8,194 bases of DNA from Bacteroidales bacterium (GTDB taxonomy: Bacteria > Bacteroidota > Bacteroidia > Bacteroidales > JAOZTL01): the NCBI GenBank assembly GCA_029942205.1, contig JAOZTL010000124.1, positions 1 through 8,194 of the forward strand, given 5' to 3'. The notes beneath the pieces are model-generated. The model did no database searches. It was given only the letters and a program-made list of their open reading frames with translations, and was not told where the DNA came from. Position 1 is the stretch's first letter. Every line of letters starts with the position of its first letter. The position numbers and the translations under genes were made by a program. Shown here one piece after another: positions 1 through 7,969 of this stretch.

Positions 1-2967
1 CTTGACGAAGTTGTTGTTACTGCACTTGGAGTTTCGCGCGAAAAAAAATCACTTGGATATGCTGTTCAAGAAGTAAGTGGAGATGCTGTAAACGAAGTTC
101 GTGAAACAAACTTTGTAAACTCCCTTTCTGGAAAAGTTGCTGGTGTACAAATTCGTCAATCGAATACAATGGGTGGATCTGCAAATATTCTTATTCGTGG
201 AACTACTTCTTTGACTGGTAATAACCAAGCTCTTTTCGTAGTCGATGGTGTACCTATCGATAATACGATCAACAATGATGCTGGACAAGGACAAGGTAGT
301 GGTGGATATGACTACGGTAATGCTGCAATGGACATTAACCCTGATGATATTGAGTCTATCTCTGTATTGAAAGGTGCTGCTGCAACTGTGCTTTATGGTT
401 CACGTGCATCAAACGGTGTAATCCTTATTACTACCAAAAAAGGTAGAAAAGGTAAAGGCATTGGTATTACTGTTAATTCAGGTTTTGTAATGTCTATGAT
501 AGACAAAACAACTATGCCTGAGCATCAAACAGAATACGGAGCTGGTTATGGTCCTTATTATTCGGGCTCTGATATTCCTCAATTCTTATATGATGATTTA
601 GATGGCGACGGAACAATGGATTATATTGTACCTACTTCTGAAGATGCATCTTGGGGTGCTAAATATGATCCTAGTTTAATGGTTTTCCATTGGGATGCAA
701 TGATTCCTGGCGAAGATGGTTATCTTAAAAAAAGAGCATGGACGGCTGGTGAAAATGGTATCGATTATTTCTTTCAAACAGGAATGAAATTCACAAACAA
801 TATTGCTATTGATGGTGGTAATGATAAAGCAACTTTCCGTTTATCTTATACCAATGTAGACGAAACAGGTCTTCTACCCAACTCTTCAATTAAGAAGAAT
901 ACGGTAAACTTTAGTGGTGACTATAAATTTACAGATAAATTATCTGTTGCTGCAAATGTTAGTTATATTAATTCAGGTGCTGTAGGTCGTTACGGAACTG
1001 GTTATGACGGCGGAAACGTAATGCAATCTTTCGGACAATGGTATCAAACAAACATTGATATGGCTCGCTTAGAGCAATATGAAACTGCTGAAGGTATGCA
1101 CCGTTCTTGGAACTGGGCTGACCCTGCTACTTTAGTACCAATGTTCTTTGACAACCCATACTGGGTACGTAATAAAAATTACGAAGATGATAATAGAGAC
1201 CGTGTATTTGGTTATGTAAAAGCAAATTACAAAATTGCTGAAGGTATTGAATTTGTAGGTCGTGTATCTACTGATTATTATACAGAATACCAAAACGAAC
1301 GTATTGCAATGCAAAGTAACGATCAATCTAAATTCTCTAAAAACGTGAGAACGATGAATGAAATGAACGTAGATTTGATGTTGAAAATTAGTAAGCATTT
1401 ATCAGACGATCTTTCATTGAATGGATTAGTAGGTACAAACGTAAGACGTAATACTATTCAATCAACTTATGCATCTACTGTTGGTGGATTATTGATCCCT
1501 GATGTGTATTATGCTTTAAACTCTGTTGCTCCTGTTGCTTCTGCTGAAAGTTATGTAGAAAGAGGTATGAATAGCGCATTCGCCAACATGTCATTAGGTT
1601 ATTCTAATTTGATTTATGTTGATTTTGCTGCTCGTATGGATCAATCTTCTACTTTACCTGAAGATAATAATACATATTTCTATCCTTCTATTTCTACTAG
1701 TATTATTCTTTCAGAGATCGAAGCATTGAAAAACCTTAGTTTCCTTTCGTTTGCTAAAATGAGATTAAACTATGCACAAGTTGGTAGCGATGCTCCTGCT
1801 TATAGTTTAGCATCTACGTATACACATAATCCAAACTGGAATTCTTTAGGTATGTTCTCTGTGAATAGTACTTTGATGAATCCTGAATTGAAACCTGAGC
1901 AAACAAAAAGTTTAGAAGCTGGTTTAGAAATGAACTTCTTCAATAGCCGTTTAGGAATTGATTTCTCTGTGTATAAAACAAACACGTTTGATCAAATTAT
2001 GCCTTTAACTATTTCTAATGCATCTGGTTATTATTACCAATTTATTAATGCTGGTGAACTGGAAAACAAAGGTATTGAGCTTGCTCTTAATGCAACTCCT
2101 GTAATGGCAGGCGATTTTACTTGGAATGTAAATGTAAACTGGTTTGCTAATAGAAATGAATTAATATCTTTAACTCCTGAAGTTTCTAATTACTTAATGG
2201 GATCTCTTTGGGATGTATCTATTAATGCTGCTGAAGGTGAAGCTTATGGCGCAATCAAAGGTAGAGACTTTATTTATGCTAACCAGTTAGTAAATGGTGT
2301 GGTAGATGAATCTATCGATGCAGACAGAGATGCTGCAAGAGTAGTAGATGCTGATGGATATTACTTAAAATCAGCAAAGAAAGACGAAGTTATTGGTAAC
2401 ATTACTCCTGACTGGAATGCTGGTGTAACAAACTCGTTCTCGTACAAAAGCATTTCGATGAGTTTCCTTATTGACATCCAAAAAGGTGGTGATATTTATT
2501 CGTTGAATACAAAGTATGGACAAGCTACTGGTGTATATGCTGAAACAGCTGGATTAAACGACAAAGGTAACCCAATGCGTGACCATCTTGATGATGGTGG
2601 TGGAATGAGATACCCAAATACTGTTTATGCAGATGGTTCTGAAAACACATCGTATGTGAGAGCTAGCCACTGGGGCGGATACTGGTATTACAATAATATT
2701 CCGACTGCAAACTATGTATTTGATGCATCTTACGTGAAATTACGTGAAGTGTCATTGACGTACACATTGCCTAAGTCGTTAATTGATAAAACTCCTTTTA
2801 CTAATATTTCAGTGTCGGCTGTTGGAAGAAACTTAGCTATCTTATTTGATAATGTTACGCATTTCGATCCTGAAACAGGACAAAGTGCAGGTAATGTTCA
2901 AGGTCTTGAAAGTGGAGCTTATCCAACTGCTAGAACATTCGGTTTTAACATTAAATTAGGATTGTAG
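1..2967 (+). CDS. SusC/RagA-family TonB-linked outer membrane receptor (5' partial)
   Basis: Outer-membrane TonB-dependent transporter that, in this family, forms a 22-strand barrel capped by a SusD lipoprotein and imports oligomers such as glycans or peptides using proton-motive force relayed by TonB. The frame is open from the first base, so the start lies upstream; 988 residues are visible. They begin at the LDEVVVTALG segment that precedes the plug in SusC proteins. The plug follows (about residues 20-140) with SGKVAGVQI, the RGTTSL motif, FVVDGVPID, and the hallmark SVLKGAAATVLYGSRASNGVILITTKKG split over two stretches. The rest is beta-barrel, ending in ARTFGFNIKLGL, a typical hydrophobic C-terminal strand for BAM insertion. 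Missing upstream are presumably the signal peptide and a CarboxypepD_reg-like domain, roughly 100 residues (inference). An early barrel loop holds a calcium-loop-like run, DLDGDGTMD (residues 199-207). The SusD-like gene begins 27 bases downstream. The substrate cannot be deduced. Confidence 0.96.
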   Translation, partial: LDEVVVTALGVSREKKSLGYAVQEVSGDAVNEVRETNFVNSLSGKVAGVQIRQSNTMGGSANILIRGTTSLTGNNQALFVVDGVPIDNTINNDAGQGQGSGGYDYGNAAMDINPDDIESISVLKGAAATVLYGSRASNGVILITTKKGRKGKGIGITVNSGFVMSMIDKTTMPEHQTEYGAGYGPYYSGSDIPQFLYDDLDGDGTMDYIVPTSEDASWGAKYDPSLMVFHWDAMIPGEDGYLKKRAWTAGENGIDYFFQTGMKFTNNIAIDGGNDKATFRLSYTNVDETGLLPNSSIKKNTVNFSGDYKFTDKLSVAANVSYINSGAVGRYGTGYDGGNVMQSFGQWYQTNIDMARLEQYETAEGMHRSWNWADPATLVPMFFDNPYWVRNKNYEDDNRDRVFGYVKANYKIAEGIEFVGRVSTDYYTEYQNERIAMQSNDQSKFSKNVRTMNEMNVDLMLKISKHLSDDLSLNGLVGTNVRRNTIQSTYASTVGGLLIPDVYYALNSVAPVASAESYVERGMNSAFANMSLGYSNLIYVDFAARMDQSSTLPEDNNTYFYPSISTSIILSEIEALKNLSFLSFAKMRLNYAQVGSDAPAYSLASTYTHNPNWNSLGMFSVNSTLMNPELKPEQTKSLEAGLEMNFFNSRLGIDFSVYKTNTFDQIMPLTISNASGYYYQFINAGELENKGIELALNATPVMAGDFTWNVNVNWFANRNELISLTPEVSNYLMGSLWDVSINAAEGEAYGAIKGRDFIYANQLVNGVVDESIDADRDAARVVDADGYYLKSAKKDEVIGNITPDWNAGVTNSFSYKSISMSFLIDIQKGGDIYSLNTKYGQATGVYAETAGLNDKGNPMRDHLDDGGGMRYPNTVYADGSENTSYVRASHWGGYWYYNNIPTANYVFDASYVKLREVSLTYTLPKSLIDKTPFTNISVSAVGRNLAILFDNVTHFDPETGQSAGNVQGLESGAYPTARTFGFNIKLGL

Positions 2968-2994
2968 TTTTTTAATTATTAAATTATTCGAAAA

Positions 2995-4521
2995 ATGAAA
3001 AAAATAAATAATATATTTTTATTAATGTTTGCTCTGATTGTAGGTGTAGCTTCTTGTGAGCTACCAGACAATGTAGATCCGAAGCATGCAGATGCTGTTC
3101 CTGCTGCGACATTATTCTCTAATGCGCTGTATGAATTAGCAGATCAAACAACAACGATTGATTACAATGCAAACGTTGGTTTCTTATTGTCTCAATTCTT
3201 TTCTGAAGTAACTTATACATCTGAAAGTCGTTATGATTTTCAAAGTAGAGGTATTACAGATAATTATTGGAACAACTATTACAGACATGTATTGATGGAT
3301 TTAAAAGAAGCTCGTACTATTATTAATAATACGAACTTGATAACAACTTCTGAAAAAGTAATTGGAGCAAATCAACTATTCGTTATTGATATATTAGAAG
3401 TATTTGTATATCAAAACTTAGTAGATGCATTTGGAAATGTTCCTTATTCAGAAGCATTAATGGGATCAGAAAAACCAAGTCCTAAGTATGACGATGCTGC
3501 TACTATTTATACTGATTTATTGGCTCGTTTAACTGCCGACATCAGTGGTTTAGATAACTCTGAAGGTAGTTTTGGATCAGCAGATATGTTATATGGTGGT
3601 AGTGTGGATTCATGGAAAGCATTTGCTGCTTCTTTGAAACTTCGTATGGCTATGCGTTTGGCTGATGTAAATCCTTCTGCTTCGCAAACTGCGGCAGAGG
3701 CTGCTATTGCTAGTGGTGTATTTACTGCACAGTCGCAAAGTGGAATCATGGTATGGGCTGGTGTTTCGCCTTATGTTAGTTCTTTCTACAACTGGTATGT
3801 TGAGCGTGGTAGAAAAGATTTAGCACCTACTGAATTGTTTGTAAATACATTAGAGGAACTAAATGATCCTCGTCGTGAGTATTTATTAACTTTAGTAGAT
3901 ACAAATACCTTAGACGAATTACCAACTCCTGTTAATGATCCAGCTATTTATATTGGTATGGAATACGGAAAATCTAACAGTTCTTCTTATAACAGTCATA
4001 GCCATTTCACTTCTCCTTTCTTTGCTGCTGATTTTGAAGCAATATTGATTGATTATGTAGAAGTTGAATTCTTATTGGCAGAAGCTGCTGAAAGAGGATA
4101 TACTGTAACAGGAACTGCAGCTTCTCATTACGATGCTGGTATTACTGTTAACATTGATTACTGGGCAGATATTTATGGTATAGATAGAAGTGTTGTTGAT
4201 ATGCCTACGGTTATCTCTACTTACTTAGCTCAAACTGAGGTAGACTATGCAACTGCTGTTGCTGCTTCTTCTTGGAAACAAGTACTTGGAACACAAAAAT
4301 GGATTGCTCTTTACAACCGAGGTAATGAAGGTTTTGCTGAGTACAGACGTTTTGATTTCCCTGTATTAATTCCTCCTGCTGGAATGACACAAACGGATAT
4401 TCCAAACCGTTATCCTTATCCTTATAATGAGGATAAATTGAATAAAGTGAACTATGATGCTGCTGCTTCTGCTATTGGTGGAGATGAAGCTTCTACTAAA
4501 CTTTTCTGGGACGTGAACTAA
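2995..4521 (+). CDS. SusD/RagB-like nutrient-binding outer membrane lipoprotein (SusD-like_2 type)
   Basis: Surface-exposed lipoprotein expected to act as the lid and substrate-binding partner of the SusC-like receptor encoded just upstream. The 508-residue product starts with a lipoprotein signal: basic MKKINN, a hydrophobic stretch to residue 18, and lipobox VASC with the lipidated cysteine at residue 21. Family features are the region from W207 (WKAFAASLKLRMAMRL), the helical segment DYVEVEFLLAEAAERGY (about residues 353-369), and the C-terminal FPVLIPPAG and NRYPYPYNE segments. These fit the SusD-like_2 (PF12771-type) branch better than classical SusD; that assignment is from family memory, not a search. 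The start is fixed by the signal peptide. The gene lies 27 bases after the receptor in an A/T-rich leader without a Shine-Dalgarno, which is normal for Bacteroidota. A terminator follows closely, so the pair forms a closed transcription unit at its 3' end. Confidence 0.95.
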   Translation: MKKINNIFLLMFALIVGVASCELPDNVDPKHADAVPAATLFSNALYELADQTTTIDYNANVGFLLSQFFSEVTYTSESRYDFQSRGITDNYWNNYYRHVLMDLKEARTIINNTNLITTSEKVIGANQLFVIDILEVFVYQNLVDAFGNVPYSEALMGSEKPSPKYDDAATIYTDLLARLTADISGLDNSEGSFGSADMLYGGSVDSWKAFAASLKLRMAMRLADVNPSASQTAAEAAIASGVFTAQSQSGIMVWAGVSPYVSSFYNWYVERGRKDLAPTELFVNTLEELNDPRREYLLTLVDTNTLDELPTPVNDPAIYIGMEYGKSNSSSYNSHSHFTSPFFAADFEAILIDYVEVEFLLAEAAERGYTVTGTAASHYDAGITVNIDYWADIYGIDRSVVDMPTVISTYLAQTEVDYATAVAASSWKQVLGTQKWIALYNRGNEGFAEYRRFDFPVLIPPAGMTQTDIPNRYPYPYNEDKLNKVNYDAAASAIGGDEASTKLFWDVN

Positions 4522-4548
4522 TTTGTTGATATTCTAGTGTTATATAAT

Positions 4549-4585
4549 GGCTGCTACTGTGAAGTAGCAGCCTTTTTTGTTTTTT
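4549..4585 (+). terminator. Intrinsic terminator after the SusC/SusD pair
   Basis: A perfect 10-bp inverted repeat, GGCTGCTACT (4549-4558) and AGTAGCAGCC (4563-4572), encloses a GTGA loop. It is followed directly by TTTTTTGTTTTTT. It starts 27 bases after the SusD-like stop codon and is a textbook Rho-independent terminator. Its T-tract ends only about 15 bases before the next gene's start codon. Confidence 0.93.
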
Positions 4586-4600
4586 GTTAAAAAAAAAGAA

Positions 4601-6175
4601 ATGGATACTACCGCATTGCTTGAGTATGATTACATTATAGTAGGGTCGGGGTTTGGAGGAGCAGTTTCGGCTCTTCGGCTTACCGAAAAAGGATACAAAG
4701 TGTTGGTTATTGAAAAAGGAAAAAACTTGGAAGCAAAAGACTTTCCGAAAACCAATTGGAATTTGAGAAAATGGCTATGGTTACCTTCGATGCGATTTTA
4801 CGGAATTTTTAAAATGACTTTGTTTCGTCATGTAGGTATTTTGAGTGGAGTAGGAGTAGGTGGTGGTTCGCTGGTGTATGCGAATACCTTACCTCGTCCA
4901 GAAAAAGCTTTTTTTGAAACAGGAAACTGGGTGAATGTTGCCGACTGGGAAAAAGAACTCGCTCCACACTACGAAACAGCTGAGAAAATGTTAGGAGCAA
5001 CAACGAACCCTAAATTCTTTGACTCCGATGATGCACTGTTTGAATTAGCCAAACAATACGGCAAGGATAAGGAGTTTGAAGCAAGCAAAGTGTCTGTCTT
5101 TTTTGGCGAACAAGAAGTGGTAGTCCCCGATCCTTACTTTGATGGAGAAGGTCCTGAGCGTGAAGGTTGCTCGTTCTGTGGTGGCTGTATGACGGGCTGC
5201 AAGCATAATGCAAAAAACTCATTAGATAAAAATTACTTATACCTTGCTCAGAAAAAAGGAGCCGAAATTATTGCCGAACAACTCGTGTATGACGTAAAGC
5301 CATTGGGTAACAGTGATGGAGAGGATGGATATGAAATTAGCTACAAAGATGCAACCCGCACTTTCAAAACTAAAAAAAAGGTAAAAGGAAAAAATGTTAT
5401 CTTCTCTGGAGGTGTCCTTGGCACGATACGTTTGCTGTTGGATATGAAAAAAACAAACTTGCCAAATTTAAGTCCTTCCTTGGGCGATCATATTCGCACC
5501 AACAACGAAAGCCTCGTTATGGTGTCATCTCCCAACAAAGAGAAAGATTATTCTAAAGGAATAGCGATTGGATCTATTTTTCCGCCAGACAAAGATACAC
5601 ATATTGAGCCTGTGCGCTATACCAGCAAATCGGGAATATGGAAACTGATGGGTGTGCCGCTAGTGCATGGCAAAAATGTTTTTGTTCGGATTGCAAAGAT
5701 TATCATTCAATACCTGCGATACCCATGGATGTGGCTACGTATTTATTTTTCTACCGATTTTGCATCCAACTCGGTCATCTTACTGTTTATGCAGCACTTA
5801 GACAGTACCCTCAAGCTACGAACAGGCTGGTTTAATTTACGAACGAGTGTATCCACCGGGAAAACACCAACAGCTTTTATTCCGCTGGCCAAAGAACTGG
5901 CACACAAAACGGCTGCCATCACCAACGGTAAAGCTATGGTTCTCACTACCGAAGCTTTGACAGGAATACCCACCACTGCGCATATCCTCGGAGGTGCAGT
6001 GATTGGTACGGATCCGAAAAATGCGGTAATTGATGAAAAGCATCGTGTGTTTGGCTATAAAAATATGTATGTGGTGGATGGTGCGGCTATTTCTGCCAAC
6101 CCAGGAGTGAACCCATCGCTTACTATCACGGCAATGTCCGAACGTGCAATGAGCTTGATTCCTGCAAAAGAATAG
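4601..6175 (+). CDS. GMC-family FAD-dependent oxidoreductase, cholesterol-oxidase-like, with ferredoxin-like cysteine cluster
   Basis: Flavoenzyme expected to oxidise an alcohol, probably on a hydrophobic or sterol-like molecule. The 524-residue product opens with a Rossmann fold: YDYIIVGSGFGG with the glycine loop at residues 15-20 and acidic E38 for the FAD ribose. The second FAD-contact segment GVGVGGGSLVYAN lies at residues 83-95. The GMC C-terminal domain has TTAHILGG with H461 and a GVNPSLT segment with N504, matching the His/Asn pair of cholesterol oxidases. Between these lies C190-x2-C193-x2-C196-x3-C200 followed by AKNSLDKNYLYLA, a cluster I recall from a bacterial GMC subgroup. It could bind an iron-sulfur cluster. 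A hydrophobic aromatic stretch (about residues 363-400) may touch membrane or a lipid substrate. I chose ATG at 4601 because a longer TTG start at 4577 lies inside the terminator T-tract. No signal peptide is present, so it is probably cytoplasmic. The exact substrate is unknown. Confidence 0.9.
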   Translation: MDTTALLEYDYIIVGSGFGGAVSALRLTEKGYKVLVIEKGKNLEAKDFPKTNWNLRKWLWLPSMRFYGIFKMTLFRHVGILSGVGVGGGSLVYANTLPRPEKAFFETGNWVNVADWEKELAPHYETAEKMLGATTNPKFFDSDDALFELAKQYGKDKEFEASKVSVFFGEQEVVVPDPYFDGEGPEREGCSFCGGCMTGCKHNAKNSLDKNYLYLAQKKGAEIIAEQLVYDVKPLGNSDGEDGYEISYKDATRTFKTKKKVKGKNVIFSGGVLGTIRLLLDMKKTNLPNLSPSLGDHIRTNNESLVMVSSPNKEKDYSKGIAIGSIFPPDKDTHIEPVRYTSKSGIWKLMGVPLVHGKNVFVRIAKIIIQYLRYPWMWLRIYFSTDFASNSVILLFMQHLDSTLKLRTGWFNLRTSVSTGKTPTAFIPLAKELAHKTAAITNGKAMVLTTEALTGIPTTAHILGGAVIGTDPKNAVIDEKHRVFGYKNMYVVDGAAISANPGVNPSLTITAMSERAMSLIPAKE

Positions 6176-6197
6176 AGCGAAGACCCTGACGAAAGGA

Positions 6198-7661
6198 ATG
6201 AAAATATTATTAATCAATCCGCCTCATAAATCTATTGGAAGCCGTTTGGCAAGAGAGCATTTACCGCCTTTGGGATTGCTTTCAATAGGAGGCTCGTTGA
6301 TTGATAATGCGTATACGGTGGAGTTATTGGATGCAGATTTTGATAATTTAGATACCAATATTATTGTAGATAGAGTCGTTAATTATAATCCTGATTATGT
6401 TTTATTGGGATATTCTGGATCAAGTTCGGCACAGCCGATTATTAATGACATTGCGAAAAGCTTAAAAGTATCGAATAGAAACTTGAAAATAATCATCGGT
6501 GGTGTATTTCCTACTTATCATTGGAAAGAAATATTGGAAAAGAACCCACAAATAGACTACATCGTATTAGGAGAAGGCGAACAGGTTGTGGTAGACCTAT
6601 TTGCAGGCATTGCTAACACTCAATTAGAAACAGTAAAAGGTATTGCTTACCGAGAAAATGGGATAATAAAGAAAAATACGGATGCCGACATAGTCAGGGA
6701 TTTAGATAATTATCGGACTGCGTGGGAGTTGATGGGAGAATATCATTATACTTACTGGGGGAAGAAAAAAGCAGTAGTCATGCAGTTCTCAAGGGGCTGC
6801 CCGCATCGTTGTAGCTATTGTGGGCAAAATTTGTTTTGGAAAAAGTGGCGAAACAGAAACCCTCAATTGGTAGCCGATGAAATAGAAATGTTGCACCACA
6901 AGTACGGAATAGTAGTAATCAATTTTGCGGATGAAAACCCTGCCTCCAATCAATACAAATGGAAAATCTTTCTGGAAGCATTAATTGCAAAAAAGCTAAA
7001 CTTGATTCTTGTCGGTTCTATTAGAGCCGATGATATTGTTCGAGATGCCCAACACCTGCATTTATACAAAGAAGCTGGCTTTGAACGTTTTTTATTAGGC
7101 ATCGATAATTATGACGAGCAAGTATTGATGACTATAAAGAAAGACGGATCGAAAACAAAGGATATGCTCGCTATTCAATTATTACGAAAGCACAATATTC
7201 TATCTATGGCGACTTATGTGCTGGGTTTTGGCGAAGAAAAAACTATAGATTTCGTCAATAGTTTGAAACAATTATTACTTTACGATCCCGATCAAGTTCA
7301 ATTACTTTATGTTACTCCACACAAATGGACTCCATATTTTGATGAAATAAAGAATAAAAAGATCATTCAGACCGACCAAACAAAATGGGACTATAAACAT
7401 CAAATTATTGAAACAGAAAATCTAAAACAATGGAAGGTCTTGTTTTATGTCAAAATGATTGAACTTGTCATGCAGGCACGCCCCAAAGCTATTTATCGTT
7501 GGTTATTTCATAAAGATAGACGACTAAGAAAAGCAATGTTTTGGTATAATAATATTGGGAAAAGAGTTTGGTTTTATGAATGGTTTGAATTCATATTCAA
7601 GCATAAAACCAGAAATAAAATCAGAAATAAAAAAATAAAATTAGATGATTTCTGGAAATAA
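6198..7661 (+). CDS. bchE-like: B12-binding radical SAM protein, BchE-like (anaerobic Mg-protoporphyrin IX monomethyl ester cyclase family)
   Basis: Cobalamin-dependent radical SAM enzyme of 487 residues. The N-terminal B12-binding-like domain (about residues 1-135) starts MKILLINPP and contains GYSGSSSA, GGVFPTYHW (101-109) and VLGEGEQ. The radical SAM domain follows with C201-x3-C205-x2-C208 in FSRGCPHRCSYCG, the ligands of the 4Fe-4S cluster. Later blocks are NFADENP (242-248), RADDIVRD (276-283), SMATYVLGFGEE (336-347), YDPDQVQLLYVTPHKWTP (362-379) and WDYKHQ (397-402). From memory, this series of blocks is that of BchE, which forms the fifth ring of bacteriochlorophyll without oxygen, taking the keto oxygen from water. 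The product is shorter than the proteobacterial BchE I recall (about 550-590 residues) and ends in a lysine-rich tail. No other pigment gene is visible, so the true substrate may differ. The gene starts 22 bases after the GMC gene and is probably in the same operon. The MKILLINPP start fits the family; AAAGGA directly abuts the ATG and is too close for an ideal ribosome site. Confidence 0.88.
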   Translation: MKILLINPPHKSIGSRLAREHLPPLGLLSIGGSLIDNAYTVELLDADFDNLDTNIIVDRVVNYNPDYVLLGYSGSSSAQPIINDIAKSLKVSNRNLKIIIGGVFPTYHWKEILEKNPQIDYIVLGEGEQVVVDLFAGIANTQLETVKGIAYRENGIIKKNTDADIVRDLDNYRTAWELMGEYHYTYWGKKKAVVMQFSRGCPHRCSYCGQNLFWKKWRNRNPQLVADEIEMLHHKYGIVVINFADENPASNQYKWKIFLEALIAKKLNLILVGSIRADDIVRDAQHLHLYKEAGFERFLLGIDNYDEQVLMTIKKDGSKTKDMLAIQLLRKHNILSMATYVLGFGEEKTIDFVNSLKQLLLYDPDQVQLLYVTPHKWTPYFDEIKNKKIIQTDQTKWDYKHQIIETENLKQWKVLFYVKMIELVMQARPKAIYRWLFHKDRRLRKAMFWYNNIGKRVWFYEWFEFIFKHKTRNKIRNKKIKLDDFWK

Positions 7662-7676
7662 GCACTTCGTGTTATT
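7657..7676 (+). terminator. Possible weak hairpin at the end of the radical SAM gene
   Basis: AATAA-G-CAC and GTGTTATT can pair over 8 bp with one bulged G and a TTC loop, overlapping the stop codon of the radical SAM gene. The stem is AT-rich and no T-tract follows, so it is a weak candidate for a transcript end. No better terminator is visible before the repeat array. Confidence 0.25.
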
Positions 7677-7969
7677 TAATATTGCTTATGCACTCTTGCA
7701 AAACTATTGAAAGCAATAATTTACGAGTTGGTTTGAAATATTAAAAGTGTCGTTTAATTATATACATCTAAAATTGAAAACCTTATATTGACAAAATTAA
7801 TTGTGTGTTTTTTATTTAATAAATTATTGATTACAATGATTTAGCACAAATTAAGAAGCAATATTAAAAAGGAAGAGGTACTTATTTCGATAGTTATTTA
7901 TTCATAATTAACTAATTAGGCTGATTTTGTACTAGTACGAAAGTAATTATCAAAAGATAGAAGATATTA
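7662..7969. other. AT-rich intergenic stretch without a supportable gene
   Basis: About 308 bases of very AT-rich DNA. The longest plus-strand frame I noticed with an ATG (from 7688) is only 18 codons and resembles nothing I recognise. No tRNA, insertion-sequence end or clear Bacteroidota promoter (TTTG with TAnnTTTG) was found. The one structured element is a perfect palindrome, GTACTAGTAC at 7929-7938. It extends to an imperfect 18-base palindrome (7925-7942) and sits about 30 bases before the tandem array. Confidence 0.7.

Noticed and set aside
1..4521. Complete polysaccharide utilisation locus
   Set aside because: Only the SusC/SusD pair is present; no glycoside hydrolase, surface glycan-binding protein or regulator is visible, so a glycan role cannot be claimed.
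4577..4600. Upstream TTG start for the GMC oxidoreductase
   Set aside because: It lies in the T-tract of the terminator and would add eight residues (MFFVKKKE) with no family support; ATG at 4601 sits nine codons before the FAD-binding strand.
5638..5835. 65-codon plus-strand frame inside the GMC gene
   Set aside because: It is an overlapping alternative frame within a well-supported enzyme and has no recognisable features.
5837..6217. 126-codon open frame on the minus strand opposite the GMC and radical SAM genes
   Set aside because: It lies opposite conserved plus-strand coding sequence, spans the gene junction and its product has no recognisable domain; it is a shadow frame.
7688..7744. 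18-codon ORF starting at an ATG in the intergenic stretch
   Set aside because: Too short, with no ribosome site and no resemblance to a known small protein; expected by chance in AT-rich DNA.
7788..7816. TTGACA with a TTTATT box 17 bases downstream as a promoter
   Set aside because: No gene follows on the plus strand, the second box is poor, and this is not the promoter form used by Bacteroidota.
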